64,000 bases of DNA from Pelagerythrobacter aerophilus (GTDB lineage Bacteria; Pseudomonadota; Alphaproteobacteria; Sphingomonadales; Sphingomonadaceae), in NCBI RefSeq assembly GCF_003581645.1, contig NZ_QXFK01000016.1, forward strand, positions 310,001-374,000, given 5' to 3'. Both the position numbers and the translations under genes were made by a program. Below are positions 8,669 through 16,945 of the stretch, one piece after another. The notes beneath the pieces were generated by a model. The model saw only the letters and a list, made by a program, of their open reading frames with translations. It had not been told where the DNA came from and made no database searches. Every line of letters begins with the position of its first letter. Within the stretch, counting starts at the first letter, position 1.

Positions 8669-9184
8669 CTAATCCTCCGCATATGCCATCGTGCCGAACT
8701 GGCGGTTGCCGTAAACCAGCGCATGAGGTTGATGTCCCAACACTACTTGTTCGACTTTGCAGGCGAATATGCGGTGGGTGCCGATTACGTGCGACTGAAG
8801 AACCCTGCACCGCATCATGGATGCTGCATCGCGCAGGACGGGCGGACCGTCACTGCCGGTATCCCAATCTCCCTCCGCGAAACGGGCTTCGCCGCAGACC
8901 CCCGTCATGCCGGCGAAGGTCCTCGCAAGACCTGACTGTCCCGGCCTGAGTGTGCTCACACCGAGTTCGCCGGTTGCGAGGATCGCATCGTGCGCCGCCG
9001 CCTGCCGGTTGATCGATAGCAAGATGGATACCGGATCGGTCGAAAGGGATGTCACCGCCGTGACTGTCATGCCGTAGTCGCGGCCGCCGTGACGCACAGT
9101 CACGATGTGAACCGCACTTGCCAGTCGCGCCATCGATTCCAGGAATGCTTCGAGCGTCTCCAGCTCTGGTCCTTGCGTCATCAT
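8669..9184 (-). CDS. Flavin reductase-like domain protein
   Basis: The 171-residue protein matches the FMN-binding split-barrel flavin reductases (HpaC-like). Family features are GMTVTAVTSLSTDPVSILLSINRQ, split here as GMTVTAVTSLS and DPVSILLSIN, then STLRPGQ and HALVYGNRQFG near the C-terminus. Such enzymes supply reduced flavin to two-component monooxygenases. No oxygenase component is encoded next to it, so the partner is elsewhere or the protein has another role. Its ATG overlaps by one base the stop of a 51-codon upstream ORF (TGATG), which implies translational coupling. Confidence 0.88.
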   Translation of the reverse strand: MMTQGPELETLEAFLESMARLASAVHIVTVRHGGRDYGMTVTAVTSLSTDPVSILLSINRQAAAHDAILATGELGVSTLRPGQSGLARTFAGMTGVCGEARFAEGDWDTGSDGPPVLRDAASMMRCRVLQSHVIGTHRIFACKVEQVVLGHQPHALVYGNRQFGTMAYAED

Positions 9185-9339
9185 CAGATTGTCAGCTCAG
9201 CATCGGACCAACAAGGCGCCCCGATGCTGTCGCGCAGGACCTTGTCGGGATAAATGTTCACCCTACCGCTGATGACGGCGCGCAACGGCTTGGCGGAAGG
9301 TTCTCCGGGACCTTGGTGCGGTGTCGCAGGTTCGCTCAT
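9184..9339 (-). CDS. Small ORF (51 residues) coupled to the flavin reductase gene
   Basis: An ATG at 9339 opens a 51-codon frame ending with a TGA that shares its last base with the flavin-reductase start codon. The predicted peptide begins MSEPATPHQGPGEP and contains VISGRVNIYPDKVLRD and GAPCWSDAELTI. It has one cysteine and no signal peptide. It occupies nearly all the space between the amidohydrolase and the flavin reductase, which favours a real gene, but there is no good Shine-Dalgarno sequence. It may serve only to couple translation. I do not recognise it. Confidence 0.45.
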   Translation of the reverse strand: MSEPATPHQGPGEPSAKPLRAVISGRVNIYPDKVLRDSIGAPCWSDAELTI

Positions 9340-9355
9340 GGCGGCGTCGGCCGGG

Positions 9356-9386
9356 AGGCGGGCGGCGACTTGCGCACCGCCCGCCT
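9356..9386 (-). other. Strong intercistronic hairpin
   Basis: AGGCGGGCGG (9356-9365) and CCGCCCGCCT (9377-9386) form a perfect ten-base stem with an eleven-base loop between the amidohydrolase stop and the 51-residue ORF. There is no T-run after it, so it is more likely an mRNA-stability or processing element than a terminator. It would give the amidohydrolase a higher transcript level than the downstream genes. Confidence 0.45.
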
Positions 9387-9399
9387 GGCTTCGGCAATC

Positions 9400-10572
9400 T
9401 CAGGCGGCCAACGCCGCGCTCGACTGATAGTTCATCATCGCGTCGTAATTTGTGCGATAGAACATGTCCTTGGTTGCTTCATCGACGCCCTCGAGCGTGC
9501 TCTCGAACTTGCCGACGGGGTCCTTCGTGCCTTCCGGATGCGGGTAGTCGCTCGAGAACATGAACAGCTCTGCGCCGCCGTCGCGGATCATTTCGCCAAC
9601 GTCCTCGCCCGGAAACGGGGTGAACTTGACCGCCCGCCGAATGAATTCGGACGGGAGCATCTCGAGCTCCTGGACATAGGGATCCGTCCGCTTGAACGAC
9701 TTGTAAGCGTAGTCGAGCCGGCGGAGGAAGTCGGGCACCCAACCTGCTCCGGACTCGATTACCCCGCCGCGCAGGCCCGGATGGCGCTGGAAGATGCCAT
9801 CGTAGACCATCGCGGTGAGGAACTCCTGCGGTGCGAAGCAGAGCGATGTGAAGTCGGCGAAGCGCAGGTTCTCGCCTCCGCCGTGCAGGTCCGGCGCACG
9901 TTCGCGCCCGTTGTTGTGATAGCCCTTGGGCTGCGTCTTGGTGCCGGTGCCGATGTGGACCATGAAGGGAATCTTGCGGTTCTCGAGCATTGCCCAGAAC
10001 GGCGCATGGTCCGGGTGACCGGGGGACATTCCGCCGGATGGCATCGGCGCTACGCCCACCGCACCTGCGCCTGCTGCGATCGCGCGCTCGGCTTCGGCCA
10101 GGGCCAGGGCCGGATTGTCGAGCGGAATATACGCGACGTTCACCAGGCGCCTGTCACCGTCGCAAAACGCTTGCTGGGCCTTGTTTGCAGCCCTGACGAT
10201 CGCGTATTTCTCCTCGTCACTTTCTGCCTTGCCCATCGCGGCCAGGCAGGCCGTGGTGAAGACGAGCTGGCTGACGAAACCGTATTTGTCGAGCATGCGG
10301 GCGCGTTCGGATGCATCGAACGCGCCAAAAGCCATCCAGCCCTTGTCGCCCGAGATCGGGTCGTCGGCGGCTGCGGCGTCGGCTTCTGGATCGGTCGCAC
10401 GCGCCTTTGCCTTCTCGATCATTCCTACGACCCGGCCCGACTTGTCCGCCTTGTAGAGCGTGCCGTACTTCTCCCGCAGATCGTCGCTATCGAGGAACTC
10501 GTAGATCCAGTCCTGCGTTTCCATAGTGTGACTGTCAGCATCATTTATGACACGTCCATATGCGTACGACAT
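9400..10572 (-). CDS. Amidohydrolase family protein (ACMSD-like, amidohydrolase 2)
   Basis: This 390-residue cytoplasmic metal-dependent hydrolase or decarboxylase has a TIM-barrel fold. Visible family marks are DADSHTME near the N-terminus in place of the usual DxHxH, IPFMVHIGTGTK in the middle, the HPGLRGGVIESGAGWVPDFL segment, and the late metal/acid motif FSSDYPHPEG. Relatives include 2-amino-3-carboxymuconate-semialdehyde decarboxylase and gamma-resorcylate decarboxylase; others act on lactones or amides. It is first in an operon with a 51-residue ORF, flavin reductase and VOC protein, and its neighbour is a TonB receptor, so breakdown of a ring compound is plausible. The substrate is unknown. 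Confidence 0.88.
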   Translation of the reverse strand: MSYAYGRVINDADSHTMETQDWIYEFLDSDDLREKYGTLYKADKSGRVVGMIEKAKARATDPEADAAAADDPISGDKGWMAFGAFDASERARMLDKYGFVSQLVFTTACLAAMGKAESDEEKYAIVRAANKAQQAFCDGDRRLVNVAYIPLDNPALALAEAERAIAAGAGAVGVAPMPSGGMSPGHPDHAPFWAMLENRKIPFMVHIGTGTKTQPKGYHNNGRERAPDLHGGGENLRFADFTSLCFAPQEFLTAMVYDGIFQRHPGLRGGVIESGAGWVPDFLRRLDYAYKSFKRTDPYVQELEMLPSEFIRRAVKFTPFPGEDVGEMIRDGGAELFMFSSDYPHPEGTKDPVGKFESTLEGVDEATKDMFYRTNYDAMMNYQSSAALAA

Positions 10573-10607
10573 TGCAAATCTCCCAATCTCGGCTTTCGAT
10601 TCGATCA

Positions 10608-10625
10608 GATAATTATCTAATTATC
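10608..10625 (-). promoter_or_regulatory. Inverted-repeat operator upstream of the amidohydrolase operon
   Basis: GATAATTA (10608-10615) and TAATTATC (10618-10625) are perfect eight-base inverted half-sites with two bases between them, 36-53 bases before the amidohydrolase ATG. It is a sharply AT-rich island in GC-rich DNA. The form fits a dimeric MarR- or TetR-type regulator; the TetR gene at 15103 is one candidate. Confidence 0.55.
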
Positions 10626-10662
10626 AGTGTGTGTGTCAATTTACCTCCAACGAGGCCGGTCT

Positions 10663-10727
10663 AAAAAGTGGAGCGGGCGGGGCAAGCCGATCGCGGACTC
10701 TGCCGGACAGGCCATGGCGCCCGCTCC
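10663..10727 (-). terminator. Probable rho-independent terminator of the TonB receptor gene
   Basis: On the minus strand a ten-base stem (10727-10718 with 10679-10670; GC-rich half-site GGAGCGGGCG) closes a 38-base loop that may fold further. It is followed by AC and a run of five T (10667-10663). It begins seven bases after the receptor's stop codon. The large loop is unusual. Confidence 0.5.
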
Positions 10728-10733
10728 AGTCGG

Positions 10734-13058
10734 TTATTCGCCAAGGCGAACTCGGAGAGTGAGGCCCGCCTGGCGCTCGCGGTAACGTGAGAGATACTGA
10801 GCGTAACCGCCCGAGGTATCGGCCGAGTTCGGCGCGATCAGTGTCGCGAATTGCTTGTCGGTGATGTTGCGAACGAAGCCGCGCAATTCGAACAGGCCAT
10901 CGGCGAATGAGAGTCCCGCGGAGGCGTTCCAGATGCCGTACGCGGGCTGGATCGTTCTGGGATCGCCGCTGGTGGAGAACTGCTCGTCGTCGCGCCACGA
11001 ATAATCGGTCGCGAGCAGCAGATCCACATCGCTGGTAAGCGCGGTCTCGTAATTCGCCGCCACGTTAAACTTGAACTTGGGGGAATTGGCGAGCCGGTTG
11101 CCATCGACATTGAGAACCGGCCGTCCATCGATCAGGCGGCAGCCGCTATTGAGCGCGGGAACGGTATAGGCATAGGGGCAGGAGACACCGTCGAGGTCGC
11201 GGTACTCGCCATCGATGTAGGCCGCATTTGCCGACAGGTTCAGGCCGTCGACCGGTCTGATGGAGAGCTGCGCCTCAATCCCCTTGGTTACGAGCCCGCC
11301 CGCATTGGTCGTGCGAAAGCCCGGAGGATTGGTGCTGGTGTCGTAGATCTGGGTCTGAAAATCCTTGAACTTCTCGTAGAACACCGCCGCATTGAATGTC
11401 GCGAGCCCCCGCAAGAAGCGCGATTTCACACCCAGGTCGTAGGCCATGACCGTCTCGGGGCGGATCAGCGGGCTTACGTCGGGCTGGACGATGCCACTCG
11501 AGGCCAGCCCCGGCCCCTTGTAGCCGCGGGCCACGTTGGCATAGATCATGACGTCGGGCGCGATGTCGTATTCGCCGGTGATCTTCCACGAGAAGTTCGT
11601 CGAGTCCCCTCTCTCGGTCGTGTCGCCTGCAACACTGCCGATGATGGCGGACGAACCCGGCAGCGCGCCGGGAAGATCGTAGGCGATCCGACGTGCCCGC
11701 AGGTCGTCGTGGGTCAGGCGGCCGCCCACCCGGAGACGCAAAGCGTCGGTCGCATTCCAGGTCACCGAACCGAATCCCGCATAGCTCTTGCTGACGAAGT
11801 CGGTCTCTATGACGGCCACTATGAGCGGCGCCGGGGCTGGTCCAAGCAAGCGTCCGCCTGCGCGATAGAAGACGTCGTTCTCGCCGCGGAAGTAGTAGAG
11901 GCCCGCAAGCCATTCGATCGTCTGCCCGGGGTCAGAGGCGAGCCGCAGTTCCTGACTGAACTGCTGATAGCGATAGTCGCCACCGTTATAGTCAAAGCGG
12001 TCGAGCGGCGTCTGGTCGCCGTCGAAATCCAGGATGTGATGGTTGTCCCGCAAAGCGGTAATCGACGTCAGCGCCATGCCGCCGAGATCGATATCGACCT
12101 GCCCCGTAACGCCCTTGTATCGCCTCAGCGGAGCACCGGGATAGGTCCCGGTCGGCATTCCGGCAACGACGGAGAGATTGTCCGGACCCGGCTCGATCCC
12201 GTACTCCTCGAAGTGGTTTGCCAGGTTGGCGTTTTCGCCCAGCGTCAGCGCTGTCGAGAAACAGCAGACCGAGGTGTCCTTCGAATAGTCGCCCGTCACC
12301 AGCAGGCGGACTGCGTCGTTCGGCTCGAAGAGCAGCTTGCCGCGAAAGCCATAGTTGCGCTCGCCGTTGTAGTCTTCGCCCAGGAACTCGTTGTGAATGA
12401 AGCCGTCGGTGCGGTTGCGGAAGCCCACCAGGCGCAACGCCAGCCGCTCCCCGATCGGCACGTTCAGTACGCCGCTGTTGCGAATCTCCCCATCTGTCCC
12501 GAGCGTGACCGCCGCTTCGGCGGCGAACCGTCCAAGCTGCGGCGAGTTTGTCACGATATTCACCAGCCCGGCTGAGGCGTTCTTGCCGAACAGGAGACCC
12601 TGCGGGCCTTCGAGTACTTCGATCCGCTCGATGTCGATCAGCGAGGCCGCCGACTGGGGTTGGCCGAGCACGACACCGTCGACGACGGTCGATACGCTTT
12701 GCTCCACAGTAGAGGAGAACGAGGACGTGCCGATGCCTCTGACAGCGAAGGCAGACGACATGGGGATCGGATTGTCTCTGAATGTAAGCGCCGGCGCGAT
12801 TCGCGTGAGGTCGCTTGGCTGAACAATTTGCAGGGTTTCGAGAGCCTCACCAGTAGCAACGGTTATCGATTCGGAGACATCCTGGATATCTTCGACCCGC
12901 TTGCGTGCGGTCACAAGGATAACATCGCCCGTGGAGGCGCCGTTGCGCGCTGACTGTTGAGGACTGTTTTCTTGCGCTGCGAGCGGAGCCGCAGTGACCG
13001 TGCCCGCGGCCAGCACCACAGCGAGCGCAGCCGTGTGCCGAAATGCCTTCGTACTCAT
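10734..13058 (-). CDS. TonB-dependent receptor
   Basis: This 774-residue outer-membrane active transporter has a signal peptide (about residues 1-27, ending AAPLAAQE). A plug domain follows with IERIEVLEGPQGLLFGKNAS and GLVNIVTNSP, then a 22-strand-type barrel with a C-terminal receptor segment ending in LRVRLGE. A TonB-box-like stretch (DVILVTARKR) follows the signal. I chose the ATG at 13058, preceded by a GGGAGAGG stretch; the frame is open to 13145. The plug resembles receptors for organic compounds in sphingomonads rather than classical siderophore receptors. It lies between the amidohydrolase operon and a divergent GPH-type symporter, which suggests joint uptake of the compound they process. 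Confidence 0.92.
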   Translation of the reverse strand: MSTKAFRHTAALAVVLAAGTVTAAPLAAQENSPQQSARNGASTGDVILVTARKRVEDIQDVSESITVATGEALETLQIVQPSDLTRIAPALTFRDNPIPMSSAFAVRGIGTSSFSSTVEQSVSTVVDGVVLGQPQSAASLIDIERIEVLEGPQGLLFGKNASAGLVNIVTNSPQLGRFAAEAAVTLGTDGEIRNSGVLNVPIGERLALRLVGFRNRTDGFIHNEFLGEDYNGERNYGFRGKLLFEPNDAVRLLVTGDYSKDTSVCCFSTALTLGENANLANHFEEYGIEPGPDNLSVVAGMPTGTYPGAPLRRYKGVTGQVDIDLGGMALTSITALRDNHHILDFDGDQTPLDRFDYNGGDYRYQQFSQELRLASDPGQTIEWLAGLYYFRGENDVFYRAGGRLLGPAPAPLIVAVIETDFVSKSYAGFGSVTWNATDALRLRVGGRLTHDDLRARRIAYDLPGALPGSSAIIGSVAGDTTERGDSTNFSWKITGEYDIAPDVMIYANVARGYKGPGLASSGIVQPDVSPLIRPETVMAYDLGVKSRFLRGLATFNAAVFYEKFKDFQTQIYDTSTNPPGFRTTNAGGLVTKGIEAQLSIRPVDGLNLSANAAYIDGEYRDLDGVSCPYAYTVPALNSGCRLIDGRPVLNVDGNRLANSPKFKFNVAANYETALTSDVDLLLATDYSWRDDEQFSTSGDPRTIQPAYGIWNASAGLSFADGLFELRGFVRNITDKQFATLIAPNSADTSGGYAQYLSRYRERQAGLTLRVRLGE

Positions 13059-13485
13059 ATACCTCTCCCAGCTAGGCCCTTGGCAAGCCTTTGTGTGCGT
13101 AGTCTCACATGTAAATTGTGATGTAGTCAACATGGATATGCGCAAGACAGCACCAGATATGGCGATCTCTTGCTTGACTATGATGCATACTTATTGAGCA
13201 TTGGTCAGTAGCAGCAAGGTGCAGTCGGACTCGTGTTGAGGTGGCAAGCCGCGGCTGGAGATATGTCCGGGAGATCTCGTTCGAAATCTCGCCTCGCGTT
13301 CTCGCGCGCACTTGCGGAAGGTGCGCCTCCGGCGCCGGGCGGGTTGCCGCTGATAGAGTCGTCCCCACTCGCCTGAAGGCATCGCGAATTATCTTGACAC
13401 ACTATCTATATATGACGGACTGACCTCCCGAAATGGAAAGCGACAGTGCGAGAACGGTGCTGCGCGAGACGAGAGGATCGGACCG
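13059..13485. other. Divergent intergenic region between TonB receptor and symporter genes
   Basis: This 427-base region must hold the promoters of both divergent genes. I see TTGACA at 13394-13399 followed by an alternating TA stretch (TATATA, 13407-13412), but the spacing is wrong for a standard -10 box. TCACA (13105-13109) and TGTGA (13117-13121) form an inverted repeat near the receptor start. No convincing gene is present. Confidence 0.4.
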
Positions 13486-15021
13486 ATGGCGCGAGATGTG
13501 GAGGCGCAGGATCCTGCGGAATACGCGGAGCGGCCCGACCCTTCGTCAGCGGATGGGGTTGTCCCGGGGCGCGTGCGCCTCGCTTACGGGTTCGGGTCGG
13601 TCTCGACCGCGGTCAAGAACGCGGCCTTCGCCTACCTCCTCCTCTACTACAATCAGGTGGTGGGCATCCCCGCCACGATCGTCTCCACCGCAATCGCCGC
13701 GACACTCGTCGTCGACGCGCTGGTAGATCCGTTTATCGGTCGCTGGTCGGACATGACGCGCACCTCCATTGGCCGGCGGCATCCGTTCATCCTTGGCTCG
13801 GCCATCCCCACGGCCATATTTTTCCTTTTGATCTGGCTCCCACCGGGCGGGCTTTCGCCCACGCAGACGGGAATCTGGATCTTCGCGATTGCATCGATCA
13901 CGCGCATCGCGGTCAGCGCCTATGACATTCCATCGACGGCCATGGTGCCCGAACTGACAAGCGACTACGCCGATCGGACCAGGCTTTTCTCCTTGCGCTT
14001 CTGGTTCGGATACGTCGGCACGTTCGCTTTTGTCGCGCTGAGCCTAACATTCTTCTTCGTCGAAACGCCCGAGCACCCAGTGGGCCAGCTCAACCCGGAG
14101 GGATACATCAAGTTCGCCGTTTCCGGCGCGATCTTGATGGCGGTTGCAATCCTTGTCTGCGGGCTGGGCACCATGAGCCAGATTCCACGCATGCGGCAGG
14201 CGGACGAGCGTCCGGCGGCACGTGGGACTTGGCGAACCCACCTGCGCGAGATGTTCACCGCATTTCGGAGCCGTGCGTTCCTCGCCATCTTCGGCTTCGG
14301 TGTGCTGAAGCTGACCGCGATAGGGCTTACAGGGGCCCTTGCACTCTATTTCAATACCTACATCTTCGATCTTGGCGCGAAGCAGATTGCGGTCCTGGCG
14401 CTTGAAGCGGTTACGGCTGCAACGCTGGCGGCGCCGCTCGCGCCCGTATTCTCTCGCGAGTTCGGGAAGAAGCGAACAGCGATGGCGACGGCCGTTCTGG
14501 GTATCCTTGTGAGCGTGACGCCGCTGGTGCTCACCTATTTCGGATTGTTCCTCCCCGCGGGGCACAGTTTACTCGTGCCGGCGCTTCTCGTGCAGGGAAC
14601 CATCAGCGGCAGTTTGATCGCGATTTCACTGATCAACACCAGTTCGATGCTGGCCGATGTTGTCGACGACTACGCTGTCAGAACCGGGCAGCACTCATCG
14701 GGGGTGTTCTTCTCCGCCTCAAGCTTCATGCAGCAATGCTCGGCGGCGCTTGGAGTGTTCGTGGCAGGTCTGGTCCTGACCGCGGCCGGATTCCCCGAAA
14801 AGGTCGATCCCTCGACGGTTTCCCGGACCGCTGAGCTTTCGCTGATCGCGCACTACGTTCCTACTGTGCTGTCGCTCTGGCTTGGCGGGGTGCTGATCCT
14901 GCTGTTCTACGATATCGATCAAAAGCGGCATCGCGCCAATGTCGACCGGCTACGCGAAGTGGCTGCGAAGGAAAGGATGCGGGAGACCGAGAATGCCGGC
15001 GGCAGCCCTCCCACCTTCTGA
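13486..15021 (+). CDS. MFS transporter of the GPH (glycoside-pentoside-hexuronide:cation) type
   Basis: The 511-residue membrane protein has about 12 predicted helices. Its N-terminal half carries the MelB-like pattern DPFIGRWSDMTRTSIGRRHP after the second helix, and the C-terminal half has SSMLADVVDDYAVRTGQHSSG, split as SSMLADVVDDY and RTGQHSSG, a pattern common in this group. Such symporters move sugars, glycosides or other polar compounds with Na+ or H+. GAGAGGA precedes the ATG at 13486. It is divergent from the TonB receptor and 81 bases before a TetR gene, so it is probably the inner-membrane step of the same uptake route. The substrate is not known. Confidence 0.88.
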   Translation: MARDVEAQDPAEYAERPDPSSADGVVPGRVRLAYGFGSVSTAVKNAAFAYLLLYYNQVVGIPATIVSTAIAATLVVDALVDPFIGRWSDMTRTSIGRRHPFILGSAIPTAIFFLLIWLPPGGLSPTQTGIWIFAIASITRIAVSAYDIPSTAMVPELTSDYADRTRLFSLRFWFGYVGTFAFVALSLTFFFVETPEHPVGQLNPEGYIKFAVSGAILMAVAILVCGLGTMSQIPRMRQADERPAARGTWRTHLREMFTAFRSRAFLAIFGFGVLKLTAIGLTGALALYFNTYIFDLGAKQIAVLALEAVTAATLAAPLAPVFSREFGKKRTAMATAVLGILVSVTPLVLTYFGLFLPAGHSLLVPALLVQGTISGSLIAISLINTSSMLADVVDDYAVRTGQHSSGVFFSASSFMQQCSAALGVFVAGLVLTAAGFPEKVDPSTVSRTAELSLIAHYVPTVLSLWLGGVLILLFYDIDQKRHRANVDRLREVAAKERMRETENAGGSPPTF

Positions 15022-15102
15022 ATGCCAATGGCCCTGTCTGCTTGGACGGCAAGAAGGATCCGTTACCTTTCCATCCTCAGATCGCCATCCTATAGCTCGC
15101 CT

Positions 15103-15726
15103 ATGAAAGACGCGGTGCGCAAAGTGGAACTACAATCCCGGATGCGTGCGCAGGATCGTGCGGCGATGATGGTTCTGGAAGCCGATCGCCAGATCAATCT
15201 CCGGCGATCGGCGCGGATATCTCCGAACGATGTTGCAGCCGAGCTGGGGACGAGCCGTTCGCTGGTCTATTCCTATTTCCCGGATCTCAACGCATTGCTC
15301 GTGGCAGTGCTCGACCGTCAGGCCGATCTGCTGCTTGATGCAGGAATCGAGGAAGCCGCCGCACGGGATGACTTGATTGAATCGGCTGTCCACTGTGCCA
15401 TCATATATTTGGAGCACATCGCCAGGCACGGGGCAGCAATCGAGCTTTGCCTTCGCGAGAAGTGGCTTGCTCGCCATCTGGACGGAAAAATGAAAACGCT
15501 CGGAGCTCGCGTGGTCCGTGCGCTGGCCCGCAAGGTCCAGTGCGAGTTGCACTACGGCCCACGCGAGGCGCTCGGCGTTGTTCAAATTCTTCTGGCAGTG
15601 CCAGAAGAAGGCGCGCGGCTGGTCCACAAAGGCGATGTCTCACTCGAAACCGCGCGCAGCCTTTGCCGTCGGTTGATCCCCGCTTCACTCGAGGAGTTGC
15701 GTCCGCAGAGGCAGGACGACGTCTAG
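15103..15726 (+). CDS. TetR family regulator
   Basis: The protein has 207 residues from the ATG at 15103. A TetR-like HTH lies near residues 35-75 (SPNDVAAELGTSRSLVYSYF, then PDLNALLVAVLDRQ), followed by an all-helical ligand domain (about 80-200). The frame is open from 15022, but those residues look unlike a TetR start. It is downstream of the symporter and probably controls it, the TonB receptor or the amidohydrolase operon. Its stop codon overlaps that of the convergent regulator gene within the four bases CTAG. Confidence 0.82.
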   Translation: MKDAVRKVELQSRMRAQDRAAMMVLEADRQINLRRSARISPNDVAAELGTSRSLVYSYFPDLNALLVAVLDRQADLLLDAGIEEAAARDDLIESAVHCAIIYLEHIARHGAAIELCLREKWLARHLDGKMKTLGARVVRALARKVQCELHYGPREALGVVQILLAVPEEGARLVHKGDVSLETARSLCRRLIPASLEELRPQRQDDV

Positions 15727-16565
15727 GCGTTTCGCTGAGCGTTGCTTCGTACGCAGCCCATAACCATAGGCAGGCAGAGGCGGATTCCGGCCTCCGTCGA
15801 CAGGCGGCCGTTCGAGACGAGCCCCCCTGTGCGCAAGCAAATTGCAGTGACCAGCCAGTTGCTGCCCACTGCTTCCTCCTTGCTCATGTGATAGGTCGCT
15901 GACATCGAGTTGACGATCGGGCCGGTCAAGACCTCGCGGGTCGCCTCCCGCTCGCTCCGCAGCATTTCGCGCACCTCGGTTTCGAGCAGGATCGACTGAA
16001 GCAGTGCACCTCGCCGCCCGGCTTCGTTCAGATAGTTGACGGTAGACAGGACGATCTGCGTCATCCGATCCTGGCCGCGGAGAACCACACCCCTTCTCGA
16101 GTGTTCGAATTCGCGAATCTCGCGCCGCGCCAGCTCGGCAAGCACATCGACCCGCCGGGCGAAGCAATTGTGCGCCTGTGCCTCCGATATGCCGGCCTCG
16201 CGGGCAAGGCGATTGATGCTGACCGCGTCGGTGCCTTCCTCTTCGATGATGGTTGTCGCGATGGCGAGAAGCTGAGCCCGACGCTCGGTGATCGGAAGGC
16301 GCGAACGCTTCTTGGCTGGCCGGTTCGAGGCAAGCTCGTTGGAATTGGATGAGACAGGTGTCAGTTCGGGGCGGATCTTGTCGCGCTCATCGGTCGGAAG
16401 CCGCCAGTAGCTTCGCTTTGGTCGAGGAACATCAAGTCGGTCGCACATCTTCGCCAAGCCACCAGGCGTCATGCCGAAGGTGTCAGCGATTTCACTCAAC
16501 GGAGAGGACCAGACGGCATCGAACAGCTCAGCGCGATCTACAGAGCGTTGTGAAGCCTTTGTCAC
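15723..16565 (-). CDS. TetR family regulator with an extra N-terminal HTH domain
   Basis: This 280-residue protein is longer than a usual TetR (about 200). Residues 8-55 form a separate small helical domain (RAELFDAVWSSPLSEIADTF, then LAKMCDRLDVPRPKRSYW). That resembles a widespread short HTH module whose typical form ends in IPxPPxGYW. The TetR HTH follows near residues 95-140 (RAQLLAIATTIIEEEG, AREAGISEAQAHNCF), and then the ligand domain. I chose the GTG at 16565, which has GGGAGGAG about eight bases upstream; a TTG at 16586 is the alternative. Two DNA-binding modules in one chain could recognise a composite site. Target genes are unknown. Confidence 0.8.
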   Translation of the reverse strand: MTKASQRSVDRAELFDAVWSSPLSEIADTFGMTPGGLAKMCDRLDVPRPKRSYWRLPTDERDKIRPELTPVSSNSNELASNRPAKKRSRLPITERRAQLLAIATTIIEEEGTDAVSINRLAREAGISEAQAHNCFARRVDVLAELARREIREFEHSRRGVVLRGQDRMTQIVLSTVNYLNEAGRRGALLQSILLETEVREMLRSEREATREVLTGPIVNSMSATYHMSKEEAVGSNWLVTAICLRTGGLVSNGRLSTEAGIRLCLPMVMGCVRSNAQRNA

Positions 16566-16945
16566 GAAAGCTTCTCCTCCCGGCAAGCCAAGCTCGTTTG
16601 TAAGATTTCGCCGGTGCCGGGAAGAAGCGCTTCAATCATAGCCTGGTTCGACACTGCCAAATCATCGAAGCTCGCGCAACTGGCGCCCGCGCGAGGCGGC
16701 GCGGTATCGTACAGCGAAAGACGCCCCGACCGGTTCAATGCAGCCCTGCCGCGGAGGTCTAGACCTTGCTCGCTTGGGTCGAACATTGCGCAGGCGCGTC
16801 CGACGCCTTCACCTTCTCAAACCGCATCGATCATCTCGCCGCCTGCAAATGTCTTGTCGATGCAGAGTGGCCACCTGAAAGCAGACGGGCAGCTGACGGC
16901 TCAGCTTCGGGCGTATCTATGCGAACATTGCAAGGAAACGGTCCA
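16566..16945. other. Intergenic region without a convincing gene
   Basis: These 380 bases separate a TetR-type gene and an MFS gene, both on the minus strand. The region contains only the Shine-Dalgarno of the TetR gene near 16572-16580 and short open frames without family likeness. I see no clear promoter, terminator or repeat. Confidence 0.35.

Noticed and set aside
9118-10620. 500-codon plus-strand open frame
   Set aside because: It runs opposite the amidohydrolase and flavin reductase genes, which carry family motifs; the long frame follows from high GC in the third codon position.
13105-13121. TCACA-N7-TGTGA as a CRP-type site
   Set aside because: The half-sites are in inverse order relative to the usual TGTGA-N6-TCACA operator and the match is short, so chance is likely.
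13394-13412. TTGACA and TATATA as a sigma-70 promoter of the symporter gene
   Set aside because: Only seven bases separate the two boxes, whereas 16-18 are needed; the region may still be regulatory, but not in this reading.
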